Shown one piece after another: positions 17,637 to 26,164 of a DNA stretch of 64,000 nt. Position 1 is the stretch's first letter; every line of letters begins with the position of its first letter. The position numbers and the translations under genes are program-made. This DNA comes from Labilibaculum antarcticum (lineage in GTDB: Bacteria > Bacteroidota > Bacteroidia > Bacteroidales > Marinifilaceae), in NCBI RefSeq assembly GCF_002356295.1, contig NZ_AP018042.1, positions 2,884,361-2,948,360 on the forward strand. The letters are read 5' to 3'. Under the pieces are notes generated by a model, which worked only from the letters and a program-made list of their open reading frames with translations, had not been told where the DNA came from and did no database searches.

Positions 17637-18800
17637 TTATTTGTCCACAATGAAATCCGGTTTTTTTAATTCTAATCTGTTTTTAACAGGATTAGCATAA
17701 ATTTCAAGGAAAATTTGATTCAATCTTTCAGGATCTCCATCATCAGGATTAATTTTCTTTTCCTTGTGTCTTAAGAAAAGATCTTTTTCTTCAGCCGTAT
17801 ATTTATGAGCAAATTCATTCGTTTCGTTCACAATATCAAAGGCTATGTAATTGTCGGGCCAAAGTTTGTAGTTCTTGTGAATTCGGTAGTCAATCAAGTC
17901 TGCAAGAGCTTTAAATTTATCTCGGCTGTCATCCATCTCCTCAATAACATCAAGCATTTCAGATATAGGCTTTCCGATTACAAAATTAACACGACCCTTT
18001 TCATTAACCATTCCTTTAATCATGCTTCTCAAATCATCCTTAGGAGTTTTTTTATAACCTTGATTGGTCTCTTTTCTATAAACTTCCAGGGTTTTCATTG
18101 AATCGCAAGGCTCGTATTCGTATGAGATGGCAACGGGAACAATTCGCAAGCTTTTAAAGTGCTCCGAGAAGGTTGCATTACCACCCATTTGTAACATTTT
18201 CAACAAGCTTTGTTGAGTTCTGTCATCGCCATCTTTTGTTCGTCCTTCTCTTTGTGCAATCCAAATAGATGCCTTTTTAGTGTTTAGTGCATACTGGATA
18301 TAGCTTGAAAGAAGCTTTGAGCTGGTGAGCATTTGGCGAACTGATACGTTACGCTGTACAACAAAGCTTTTGTTTAGTTTAACCAAGTCAGCTATCCATG
18401 GTTGAATCAACAGATTACTACCAATAGCTATTTCTGTTGTTTCAAAACCATTATTGAAAAGCATTACATTTAGTAATGCAGAATCTAGAATGATATCACG
18501 ATGATCCGAAATGAAAAGATAACTTTCTTTTGGATCAAGATTTTCCAACCCATCAATGGTAATGCCTTTGGTGGTGTGGTCAATAATATGTTGTGCTAGT
18601 CGAACAGTGAAGTTGCTCTGAAATTCTTTTATTGTATTAACACCTCCTAGAGATTTCACAATCATTTCTTTCGAAAATCCTGGAAATAACTGCTGGGCGA
18701 AACGAATAAAAGCTTCTTCTTTTATTAAACGTTCTAAGGTTTCTATTACCTCGGAATCGTTGTAAGGTCGAATAGCATCAAAATCTGAGTCGGTGAACAT
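17637..18800 (-). CDS. Glycerol-phosphate-type acyltransferase
   Basis: 387 residues with a PlsB/PlsC acyltransferase core. The histidine-acid motif reads ISDHRDIILDSALL, that is His-x5-Asp rather than the textbook His-x4-Asp. The later block IWIAQREGRTKDG matches the substrate-binding EGR/EGT motif. There is no membrane helix, so it is probably a peripheral inner-membrane enzyme, transferring acyl chains to glycerol-3-phosphate or 1-acyl-glycerol-3-phosphate in phospholipid synthesis. Which of the two cannot be told. It is a single-gene unit with a strong terminator. Confidence 0.78.
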   Translation of the reverse strand: MFTDSDFDAIRPYNDSEVIETLERLIKEEAFIRFAQQLFPGFSKEMIVKSLGGVNTIKEFQSNFTVRLAQHIIDHTTKGITIDGLENLDPKESYLFISDHRDIILDSALLNVMLFNNGFETTEIAIGSNLLIQPWIADLVKLNKSFVVQRNVSVRQMLTSSKLLSSYIQYALNTKKASIWIAQREGRTKDGDDRTQQSLLKMLQMGGNATFSEHFKSLRIVPVAISYEYEPCDSMKTLEVYRKETNQGYKKTPKDDLRSMIKGMVNEKGRVNFVIGKPISEMLDVIEEMDDSRDKFKALADLIDYRIHKNYKLWPDNYIAFDIVNETNEFAHKYTAEEKDLFLRHKEKKINPDDGDPERLNQIFLEIYANPVKNRLELKKPDFIVDK

Positions 18801-19072
18801 GCTTGGTTCTTTTTTGTTTTTTAAGGAAAGGCAAAAATAAGCAAATTATATGGAATGTCTAGGAAATAGGGCTTGCTTTTTGTTTTTAAAGTGTTTAAGC
18901 TCCTTGGAATTCAAATATTCGCATTTCTGAATGGCTGCACTACCTTACTGGATTTGGGGAGGATGACTCTCAGTTTGAGTACGATATTAACTGTCAAATC
19001 GACATGAGATGTTGGCGTATCAATTTTGGCAAAGAATTTGAGTTTTCTGTTGTAAAGATTAAATTAACTAAC

Positions 19073-19078
19073 GGGAGG
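19073..19078 (+). promoter_or_regulatory. Ribosome-binding site that fixes the metallopeptidase start
   Basis: GGGAGG, 6 bases before the ATG at 19085. Shine-Dalgarno sequences are rare in this window, so this one decides against the longer frame from 19004. Confidence 0.7.
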
Positions 19079-19084
19079 AATATA

Positions 19085-19765
19085 ATGATTGGAATTTGGA
19101 TCATATTTATTGCATTTACTTTATTGAGTTGGTTGGTGAGCAGTCAGTTAAAAACGAGATTTAAAAAATACTCTAAAATACCGACAGCAAATGGGATGAC
19201 GGGACGTGAAGTTGTTGAGCAAATGTTAAGGGATCATGGCATCAGAGGTGTTAAGATTGGCTCTGTTGACGGACAGTTATCGGATCACTACAATCCTGCA
19301 AATAAAACCATCAATCTTAGTAGTGATGTTTATCATGGAAGAAATATTGCCGCAGCAGCTGTGGCGGCGCATGAAACCGGTCATGCAATTCAACATGCCG
19401 AAGCATACATGTGGCTTGAGATGCGGTCAGCTTTAGTGCCTGTTGTCAGTTTTAGTTCAAAATGGGTGCAGTGGGTTCTTTTGGCAGGAATTCTGATGGT
19501 GAATACTTTTCCGGAGCTACTTTTGGCAGGAATTGTATTGTTTGCCGGTACAACCCTTTTTAGTATTATAACCTTGCCTGTTGAAGTGGATGCCAGTAGG
19601 AGGGCGCTGGTTTGGTTGAAAACATCAGGTATTACTAGCTATGAAACCCAAAAAAGTGCTTTTGATGCATTAAAATGGGCGGCGTATACCTATTTTGTCG
19701 CAGCTCTTTCTTCCTTGGCAACACTACTTTACTATGTGATGATTTATATGGGAAGGCGCAATTAA
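19085..19765 (+). CDS. Zinc metallopeptidase, YugP-like, membrane-bound
   Basis: 226 residues from the ATG at 19085. The preceding GGGAGG supports this start, and the frame upstream from 19004 adds 27 residues that delay the first membrane helix. Helix 1 is MIGIWIIFIAFTLLSWLVS. The HEXXH motif is AAHETGHAIQHAE, giving two zinc-binding histidines and the catalytic Glu. Two further hydrophobic segments and a C-terminal helix follow, with EVDAS as a likely third ligand region. This matches the neutral zinc metallopeptidase family of B. subtilis YugP. Its substrate is unknown. A terminator follows the gene. Confidence 0.85.
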   Translation: MIGIWIIFIAFTLLSWLVSSQLKTRFKKYSKIPTANGMTGREVVEQMLRDHGIRGVKIGSVDGQLSDHYNPANKTINLSSDVYHGRNIAAAAVAAHETGHAIQHAEAYMWLEMRSALVPVVSFSSKWVQWVLLAGILMVNTFPELLLAGIVLFAGTTLFSIITLPVEVDASRRALVWLKTSGITSYETQKSAFDALKWAAYTYFVAALSSLATLLYYVMIYMGRRN

Positions 19766-19794
19766 ATAAATATAAAGCGGAACGTTAATAAAAT

Positions 19795-19847
19795 AAAATC
19801 CTTTTTACTGCCTGGTGATTTACTATCGGGTAGGAAAGGATTTTTTT
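19795..19847 (+). terminator. Terminator after the metallopeptidase gene
   Basis: AAAATCCTTT / AAAGGATTTT arms around a 25-base loop, ending in seven T residues. Confidence 0.65.
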
Positions 19848-19948
19848 AAACTTATCGGTCAACGGATTTACTGTGTTTTTGTTTAAATAAAAAGTAAGGA
19901 ATTAGAATCCTTTTCTTATTTTTAATCTTTCAAAATAAGAAATAAGAT

Positions 19949-20386
19949 ATGACTAAAATAACAAAATACGGATTTGTACTTTCCTTTGTCTGGATAGGTT
20001 TTTTATTGGCGATTAGTTTTATGGAGGCTTGGGTCAAGTTTCGTGCTGAATCGCTTGATCTGCCAACTGGGTTAGATGTTGGAATGCATGTATTCGGAGC
20101 CTTAAATCTGGTTGAGCGCTTCTTCGCGGCAATGCTTTTGGTTTATGTGTTTGTTTACTACACAGATAAGCTGGTAGTGCTTGCCGGTTTAACCATTTTC
20201 ACATTTGTAATTGCACAATCAGGATATTTGTTGCCGGAATTGAATGAGCATGCTCAATTAATTATTCAAGGAATGCAACCTGAAAAGAGTTCTGCTCATC
20301 TTATGTATGGCTTAATGGAGTTTGTAAAATTGATTGCTCTGGTTGTTTTGGGTTTTAGACAGGTTTGGATATTTAAGTTAGCTTGA
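19949..20386 (+). CDS. Small integral membrane protein, 145 residues
   Basis: Four predicted membrane helices (about 8-26, 58-72, 76-95 and 120-138). A polar loop after the first helix (MEAWVKFRAESLDLPTG) and a Glu/His-containing loop (PELNEHAQLI) separate them. The layout resembles small DUF4149-type or cytochrome-like four-helix membrane proteins, but no family is certain. It is followed by a terminator. Nearby genes offer no functional clue. Confidence 0.7.
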   Translation: MTKITKYGFVLSFVWIGFLLAISFMEAWVKFRAESLDLPTGLDVGMHVFGALNLVERFFAAMLLVYVFVYYTDKLVVLAGLTIFTFVIAQSGYLLPELNEHAQLIIQGMQPEKSSAHLMYGLMEFVKLIALVVLGFRQVWIFKLA

Positions 20387-20437
20387 ATTGAGTTTTGATC
20401 CGGAAAAAAGAGTTAAAAATTAAACATTAACAGTAGT

Positions 20438-20482
20438 AAACCTCGCTCGTGGCCAATTTGGGTTGCTGAGCGGGGTTTGTTG
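20438..20482 (+). terminator. Terminator after the small membrane protein gene
   Basis: AAACCTCGCTC / GAGCGGGGTTT, 11-bp stem (one G-T pair) with a 19-base loop, then a T-rich tail. Confidence 0.75.
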
Positions 20483-20843
20483 TTTGTGATTTGCTATTCC
20501 TTCCCGCTGAAAGTGAATATTTCATGTATATCTGCCATTAAATTCACTTTTTATCACTTTAAATCTTCTTTTTTGCCTTTTGTGTTTTGTAACAGGCAGA
20601 AAAAATGCATCAAAATTGCATGTTGTTCAGCATGCAATAATGCTATTTGTATTCAATTAATCTAAAAATTTTTAACATTGGTGTTAAGAATTACACTTGG
20701 GAATATCCGTTTGTGAGCAAAATGGAGAGATTTTCATTCTTGTTTAGAATGATTAAAAAGACCACGAGGGTTCATGTATTTTTCATTTGGAATTGATCTT
20801 CGTCTGGAGTGTTGCAATCGTTTTCATTAACGCATTTAAAAAT

Positions 20844-20851
20844 TATCTTTG
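20844..20851 (+). promoter_or_regulatory. -7 box of the lysine fermentation operon
   Basis: TATCTTTG, an exact TAnnTTTG match, 76 bases before the first start codon. A weak -33 candidate (TTTTC at 20821-20825) lies 18 bases upstream. This predicts a leader of about 70 nt. Confidence 0.6.
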
Positions 20852-20927
20852 TCGCATAAATAGATTTAAAACTTCTGTTTTATTACGGATGTGGAGTTTT
20901 TTAACAAAATGGTAAAACAATTTTTCG

Positions 20928-21578
20928 ATGAACAAGATAATCTCAATTAAAGAAGCAGTTGCTAAACTGCAGGATGGAATGACCATCATGATCGGAGGAT
21001 TTCTTTCGGTAGGAACTGCAAATAATATGATCGACGAGGTCGTTTTTTCCAATGTTAAAAATTTAACTATCATTTGTAATGATACTGCTTTTGCCGATAA
21101 AGGTCTGGGGAAGTTGATTGCCAACAAGCAGGTGACTAAGGTGATTACTTCACATATTGGAACCAATCCGGCGACGATTGAGCAGATGAATAGTGGTGAA
21201 ATTACTGTGGAATTTAGTCCTCAGGGGACTTTAGCCGAACGTGTTCGTTCTGGCGGGGCAGGCCTTGGTGGTGTGCTTACTCCAACAGGTTTGGGAACTA
21301 TGGTGGCCGAAGGAAAAGAGATTATAATTGTTGATGGAAAAGAGTTTTTACTTGAGAAACCTTTACGGGCAGATGTTGCTTTAATAGGTGCAAGTGTTTG
21401 TGATTCTATTGGAAATCTTACTTACAGAGGAACTTCTCAGAATTTTAATCCGTTAATGGCTACCGCTGCTGATTTGGTAATTGTAGAGGCACAGGAAATG
21501 GTAGAGGCTGGAACATTGAAGCCGGAAGAGGTAAAGACTCCTTCTATTTTCGTAGATTTTATTGTAAACAACAACTAA
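20928..21578 (+). CDS. atoD: Butyryl-CoA:acetoacetate CoA-transferase, alpha subunit
   Basis: 216 residues, normal for the A/alpha subunit of type I 3-oxoacid CoA-transferases. The CoA-binding glycine-rich motif [19 protein letters not shown] lies at about 22-40, and [13 protein letters not shown] and [15 protein letters not shown] are typical. The catalytic Glu is expected in the beta subunit, whose gene lies about 8.7 kb downstream behind eight pathway genes. Together they move CoA from butyryl-CoA to acetoacetate, the last step that releases butyrate. It is first in the operon, behind the predicted promoter. Confidence 0.88.
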   Translation: MNKIISIKEAVAKLQDGMTIMIGGFLSVGTANNMIDEVVFSNVKNLTIICNDTAFADKGLGKLIANKQVTKVITSHIGTNPATIEQMNSGEITVEFSPQGTLAERVRSGGAGLGGVLTPTGLGTMVAEGKEIIIVDGKEFLLEKPLRADVALIGASVCDSIGNLTYRGTSQNFNPLMATAADLVIVEAQEMVEAGTLKPEEVKTPSIFVDFIVNNN

Positions 21579-21592
21579 CTAAATATAAACAA

Positions 21593-21976
21593 ATGGAAAA
21601 GGCAATGATTAGAATGCGCATGAGTTCTCATGATGCTCATTATGGTGGAAATCTTGTGGATGGAGCAAAAATGCTTCAATTATTTGGTGATGTAGCAACA
21701 GAATTGTTAATCCGTCGTGATGGTGATGAGGGGTTATTTGCAGGATACGAGAATGTTGAATTTTTAGCTCCCGTTTATGCAGGTGATTTTATTGAAGCTG
21801 TTGGCGAAATCATTAAAGAAGGAAACTCAAGTCGTAAAATGACTTTTGAGGCTCGTAAAGTAATTGTACCAAGAGCGGATATTTCTGACTCGGCAGCTGA
21901 TTTTCTGGAAGAACCAGTAGTTGTTTGCAGAGCTATCGGCACATGTGTTACACCAAAGAAATCTCAACGCAAATAA
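21593..21976 (+). CDS. kal: 3-aminobutyryl-CoA ammonia-lyase
   Basis: 127 residues, hot-dog fold, the same size as Kal of lysine-fermenting Fusobacterium. Characteristic parts are [21 protein letters not shown] at the N-terminus and [21 protein letters not shown]. It removes ammonia from 3-aminobutyryl-CoA to give crotonyl-CoA. The assignment rests on size, fold and its position directly before kce and kdd. The start is 15 bases after the atoD stop. Confidence 0.92.
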   Translation: MEKAMIRMRMSSHDAHYGGNLVDGAKMLQLFGDVATELLIRRDGDEGLFAGYENVEFLAPVYAGDFIEAVGEIIKEGNSSRKMTFEARKVIVPRADISDSAADFLEEPVVVCRAIGTCVTPKKSQRK

Positions 21977-21985
21977 TTATAAGCC

Positions 21986-22810
21986 ATGGAAAAACTGATC
22001 ATCACAGCAGCCATTTGTGGCGCAGAAGTTACCAAAGAACACAATCCAAATGTTCCTTATACCATTGAGGAATGTGTTCGTGAAGCAGGTTTGGCTTACG
22101 AAGCTGGTGCCAGCATTATTCATCTTCATGTAAGAACTGATGATGGAACTCCTACTCAGGATAAGAATCGTTTTAAAATGGTGATGGATGCAATCCACGC
22201 GAAATATCCTGATGTAATTATTCAGCCATCAACTGGTGGTGCTGTAGGTATGACTAATGATGAAAGATTACAGCCAACGGAATTGAACCCGGAAATGGCA
22301 ACTCTTGATTGTGGAACTTTAAATTTTGGCGGCGACGAGATTTTCGAGAATACTGAGAATACAATTAAGTATTTCGGTGAGAGAATGATCGAGAGAGGAA
22401 TCAAACCAGAATTGGAAGTTTTCGATAAATCGATGATTGATATGGCACTTCGTCTAAACAAGAAAGGATTTATTAAATCGCCAATGCACTTCGATTTTGT
22501 AATGGGAGTGAATGGAGGAATTTCGGGTACTCTTCGCGACTTCGTTTTCTTACGGGAAAGCATTCCTGCCGATGCAACTTATACGGTTGCTGGTGTTGGT
22601 CGTTTTGAATTCCCATTGGCCACTGCGGCCATTATTGATGGGGGGCATGTTCGTGTAGGATTTGAGGACAATACAATGATTTCGAGAGGAATTGTAGCGG
22701 AATCAAATGGTCAGTTGGTTGAGAAAGTTGTTCGCATGGCAAAAGAATTAGGCCGCGAAATTGCAACACCAGCCGAGGCACGGGAAATTTTAGGATTAAA
22801 ACGAAAGTAA
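21986..22810 (+). CDS. kce: 3-keto-5-aminohexanoate cleavage enzyme (BKACE family)
   Basis: 274 residues, a TIM-barrel BKACE enzyme. Zinc ligands His-x-His are in ASIIHLHVRTDDG (about 46-48). The active-site Glu/Arg-rich GVGRFEFPLATAAI and GGHVRVGFEDN near 230 complete the family pattern. The enzyme condenses 3-keto-5-aminohexanoate with acetyl-CoA and yields acetoacetate and 3-aminobutyryl-CoA. BKACE enzymes act on varied beta-keto acids. The kal and kdd neighbours make the lysine substrate secure. Confidence 0.95.
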   Translation: MEKLIITAAICGAEVTKEHNPNVPYTIEECVREAGLAYEAGASIIHLHVRTDDGTPTQDKNRFKMVMDAIHAKYPDVIIQPSTGGAVGMTNDERLQPTELNPEMATLDCGTLNFGGDEIFENTENTIKYFGERMIERGIKPELEVFDKSMIDMALRLNKKGFIKSPMHFDFVMGVNGGISGTLRDFVFLRESIPADATYTVAGVGRFEFPLATAAIIDGGHVRVGFEDNTMISRGIVAESNGQLVEKVVRMAKELGREIATPAEAREILGLKRK

Positions 22811-22861
22811 GATTAGATAAATAAGAAAAGAGATCTTAAATCTAACATCTCATATCTGATA

Positions 22862-23902
22862 ATGGAAATGAACAAAGGAAATAAATACGGAACACACAGA
22901 GTACTTGAACCAAAAGGTACTCTTCCACAACCAGCTCAAAAGTTGGATAACAACATGTCGATTTACGACAATGAAGTTTTAATTGATGTTCAAACATTGA
23001 ATATCGATTCGGCAAGTTTTACTCAGATTAAGGGTGCTTGTGATGCTGATAAAGCAAAGATGGAAGAAATGATTCTTTCTATAGTTGCTGAGCGTGGGAA
23101 AATGCAAAATCCGGTAACGGGTTCTGGTGGAATGTTGATTGGAACGGTTAAGGCTGTTGGTCCTAACTTCCCAAATCAGGATTTAAAGGTTGGTGATAAG
23201 ATAGCCACATTGGTTTCTTTATCATTAACTCCTCTTAAGATCGAAAAGATTACAAATATTAATCTTTCTAACGATCAGGTTGATGTAGATGCTCAGGCGA
23301 TTCTTTTTGCGAGTGGCTTGTATGCGGTTCTTCCAACAGACTTGCCTGAAAAATTAGCTTTAGCGGCTTTAGATGTTGCTGGTGCTCCTGCTCAGGTAGA
23401 TCGTTTGGTGAAAGAAGGCGACACGGTTTGTATCATCGGTGGTGGTGGAAAATCGGGTGTGCTATGCTGCTACCAGGCAATGCAGAAAATTGGGCCAAAG
23501 GGAAAAGTAATTGTTGTAGAGTATTCGAAAGAAAACGCACAGCGAATTAAAGATCTTGGCTTAGCAACCGATGTTATTGTGGGTGACGCAACAGATGTAA
23601 TGGATGTTTACAAAAGAGTAACCGAAATTACTGGTGAAGAAGGATGCGATGTCGTGATCAACAATGTAAATGTCGCTTCAACCGAAATGTCATCAATCTT
23701 AATTACTAAAGACAGAGGATGCGTTTATTTCTTCTCAATGGCTACCTCATTTAGTAAAGCTGCTCTAGGAGCAGAGGGTGTAGGTAAAGATGTGGATATG
23801 ATTGTAGGGAATGGTTATGCAATTGGGCATGCCGACCTAACATTAGATATCATTAGAAATTCAAAAGGAATTAGAGAATTGTTCGAAAAATTATACGTGT
23901 AA
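22862..23902 (+). CDS. kdd: L-erythro-3,5-diaminohexanoate dehydrogenase
   Basis: 346 residues, medium-chain-dehydrogenase-like with a Rossmann domain (VCIIGGGGKSGVLCCYQAM, about 190-208) for NAD(P). It oxidises 3,5-diaminohexanoate to 3-keto-5-aminohexanoate with release of ammonia. The family is nearly always found between kce and kamA, as here. The last base of its TAA stop is the first base of the kamA ATG, so the two are translationally coupled. Confidence 0.94.
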   Translation: MEMNKGNKYGTHRVLEPKGTLPQPAQKLDNNMSIYDNEVLIDVQTLNIDSASFTQIKGACDADKAKMEEMILSIVAERGKMQNPVTGSGGMLIGTVKAVGPNFPNQDLKVGDKIATLVSLSLTPLKIEKITNINLSNDQVDVDAQAILFASGLYAVLPTDLPEKLALAALDVAGAPAQVDRLVKEGDTVCIIGGGGKSGVLCCYQAMQKIGPKGKVIVVEYSKENAQRIKDLGLATDVIVGDATDVMDVYKRVTEITGEEGCDVVINNVNVASTEMSSILITKDRGCVYFFSMATSFSKAALGAEGVGKDVDMIVGNGYAIGHADLTLDIIRNSKGIRELFEKLYV

Positions 23903-25164
23903 TGACTAACAACGACAGACGCAGAGAAATGTTTCCTGAGGTAACCGATATTCAGTGGAATGACTGGAAATGGCAGGTGCGTAACCGTATTGAAACATTA
24001 GATCAGTTAAAAAAGTACATTAGTTTAACAGAAGAGGAAGAAGAAGGAGTTCGCCGATCATTGGCATCATTGCGTATGGCTATTACTCCATATTATATGA
24101 CTCTGATTGATCAGGGAAATCCAAATTGTCCGGTTCGCAAGCAGGCAATTCCAACAGCTGCAGAAGTTCATTATTCTGATGCAGATATTTTGGATCCATT
24201 GCACGAGGATGAGGATTCTCCTGTTCCTGGATTGACTCACCGTTATCCGGATCGTGTTTTGTTTCTGATTACTGATATGTGTGCAATGTATTGTCGTCAT
24301 TGTACCCGCCGTCGTTTTGCCGGCCAGTCCGATTCTTCAGCTCCTCAGGATAATGTCGAGAAAGCAATTGAGTACATCGCAAATACGCCACAGGTGAGAG
24401 ATGTACTTCTTTCTGGTGGTGATGCTTTACTGATCAGCGATGATAAATTAGAGTATATTATTAGCAGTTTGCGAGCTATTCCTCATGTTGAGATTATTCG
24501 TATTGGAACTCGTACTCCTGTTGTTTTGCCACAGCGTATTACCGATAATTTGGTGAATATGTTGAGTAAATATCATCCGATTTGGCTGAATACTCATTTC
24601 AATCACTCTGATGAGATAACGGAAGATTCTAAAAATGCATTGGCTCGCATGGCAAATGCAGGTATTCCTTTAGGAAATCAATCGGTTCTTTTAAAAGGAG
24701 TAAATGATTGTGTTCACATCATGAAAAAGTTAATGCACAACTTAGTGATGAACAGAGTTCGTCCGTACTATATTTATCAGTGTGATCTTTCGATGGGATT
24801 GCAGCATTTCAGAACTCCTGTTTCAAAAGGAATTGAGATCATTGAGAACCTTCGTGGTCACACCTCTGGTCTTGCTGTACCAACTTTTGTAGTTGATGCT
24901 CCAGGAGGAGGAGGCAAAATTCCGGTTATGCCGCAGTATGTTGTTTCGCAGAGTCCGGGAAAAGTGGTTTTGAGGAATTTTGAAGGGGTGATTACCACCT
25001 ATACTGAACCTACTCATTACGATAATAAATGCACTTGTCCTGATTGCACAATGAATGAGAAGCTTGAAGGAGTTGCGTCTCTTCTGCATGGAGATAGATT
25101 ATCTATAGAACCAGATCATTTGGCGAGAAAAGATAGAAATAAAAAGATAGATGCCGTTTCTTAA
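23902..25164 (+). CDS. kamA: Lysine 2,3-aminomutase
   Basis: 420 residues, radical-SAM enzyme that turns L-lysine into L-beta-lysine, the first step of the pathway. The iron-sulfur motif CAMYCRHC (C-x3-C-x2-C) sits in the radical-SAM core at about 131-138. The glycine-rich VDAPGGGGKIPVMP holds the lysine that binds pyridoxal phosphate. A C-terminal Cys cluster (KCTCPDC), a zinc site in the clostridial enzyme, is present. It overlaps kdd by one base and kamB by 14 bases, showing tight coupling. The length is normal. Confidence 0.96.
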   Translation: MTNNDRRREMFPEVTDIQWNDWKWQVRNRIETLDQLKKYISLTEEEEEGVRRSLASLRMAITPYYMTLIDQGNPNCPVRKQAIPTAAEVHYSDADILDPLHEDEDSPVPGLTHRYPDRVLFLITDMCAMYCRHCTRRRFAGQSDSSAPQDNVEKAIEYIANTPQVRDVLLSGGDALLISDDKLEYIISSLRAIPHVEIIRIGTRTPVVLPQRITDNLVNMLSKYHPIWLNTHFNHSDEITEDSKNALARMANAGIPLGNQSVLLKGVNDCVHIMKKLMHNLVMNRVRPYYIYQCDLSMGLQHFRTPVSKGIEIIENLRGHTSGLAVPTFVVDAPGGGGKIPVMPQYVVSQSPGKVVLRNFEGVITTYTEPTHYDNKCTCPDCTMNEKLEGVASLLHGDRLSIEPDHLARKDRNKKIDAVS

Positions 25165-26158
25165 TGACATAGAAAATTATAAGAGTCTTTCGATTGTAGG
25201 ACTTGAAAAAAATACCGGGAAAACCGAGTGTTTGAACTACGTGCTGTCCCGACTTAGGGACAGCCGTAAACAAATAGCTCTGACTTCAATTGGTATTGAT
25301 GGTGAAAACCGTGATCAAGTTACACGAACAAATAAGCCGGAAATTGAGCTTAGCGAAGGGATGATTTTTGTGACTTCGGAATTGCATTACAAACAGCGAA
25401 AGCTGGTTTCTGAAATTATAGATGTCTCTCGTCAATCAACAAGTTTAGGTCGATTGGTAACCGCAAAAGCTTTGACCAAAGGCAAGGTTCTCTTATCAGG
25501 ACCGGCCAGTAATCATTCCATTAAGGAGTTAATTGCTGATTTAAAAAATAAAGGAGTAGAGTTGACCATTGTTGATGGAGCTTTGTCTCGAAAAAGTATT
25601 GGATCACCAGCTGTAACCGATGCCATGATCTTGGCAACAGGAGCAGCTCTTTCGGCCAATATTACCCAATTGGTTTTCAAAACCAAATTTGTGTATGACT
25701 TGATTCAGTTGCCGGAAATTGAAATGAATTTGAAAACTCAATTGTCAAATGTGGATCGTGGCATTTGGGCAATCGATTCGGAAGGTACATTTCAGGATAC
25801 AGGAATTAGTTCTGTTTTGTTGATTAAGAAAGAAAAAGACAGACTTTTTCAGCATGGTAATCGCTTTTTTGTGAGCGGAGCCGTAACGGATCAGTTTCTA
25901 GAATTTCTGAAAAATCAGAAACAGATTTCTGAAATCAACTTGATTGTAAGGGATTTTACAAGAGTATTTGCAAGCCCTGAAACCTATTATGCTTTTGTAA
26001 AGCGAGGTGGAAGCATGCAGGTCTTGAATAAAACTAATTTGTTGGCGATAACAATTAACCCTGTTTCGCCGGATGGGTACCGATTAAATTCGGATGAGTT
26101 GAAAAGAGCATTGCAGGATAAAGTAAATGTTCCTGTGTATGATATAAAAAAAATGTAG
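25151..26158 (+). CDS. kamB: Lysine 5,6-aminomutase reactivase subunit KamB
   Basis: 335 residues, starting inside the end of kamA (14-base overlap). A P-loop-like KNTGKTE motif at about 20 (GLEKNTGKTE) is similar to that of MobB-type nucleotide-binding proteins. The rest has alternating beta/alpha character, and no metal or cofactor motif is evident. This gene family occurs only next to kamC/kamDE and is named as a subunit of the factor that revives 5,6-aminomutase after its adenosylcobalamin cofactor is damaged. The name comes from gene context and family naming; the mechanism is inferred. Confidence 0.8.
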   Translation: MPFLNDIENYKSLSIVGLEKNTGKTECLNYVLSRLRDSRKQIALTSIGIDGENRDQVTRTNKPEIELSEGMIFVTSELHYKQRKLVSEIIDVSRQSTSLGRLVTAKALTKGKVLLSGPASNHSIKELIADLKNKGVELTIVDGALSRKSIGSPAVTDAMILATGAALSANITQLVFKTKFVYDLIQLPEIEMNLKTQLSNVDRGIWAIDSEGTFQDTGISSVLLIKKEKDRLFQHGNRFFVSGAVTDQFLEFLKNQKQISEINLIVRDFTRVFASPETYYAFVKRGGSMQVLNKTNLLAITINPVSPDGYRLNSDELKRALQDKVNVPVYDIKKM

Positions 26159-26164
26159 CGTATT

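Larger units (their letters stand above)
20387..20927 (+). other. 541-base region before the lysine operon
   Basis: It holds a terminator (20438-20482), a small hairpin TCATTCT/AGAATGA (20734-20752) and the predicted operon promoter. I see no cobalamin or lysine riboswitch, although two enzymes encoded downstream use adenosylcobalamin or S-adenosylmethionine. The rest is A/T-rich and without a credible gene. Confidence 0.5.

Noticed and set aside
19004-19084. Longer N-terminus of the zinc metallopeptidase
   Set aside because: A good ribosome-binding site (GGGAGG) fixes the start at 19085, and the extension would bury the first membrane helix.
20477-20665. 62-codon plus-strand ORF before the lysine operon
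   Set aside because: Begins in the tail of a terminator and has a Cys-rich, random-looking translation.
20387-20927. Cobalamin or lysine riboswitch before the lysine operon
   Set aside because: No conserved core elements or matching folds could be found by eye.
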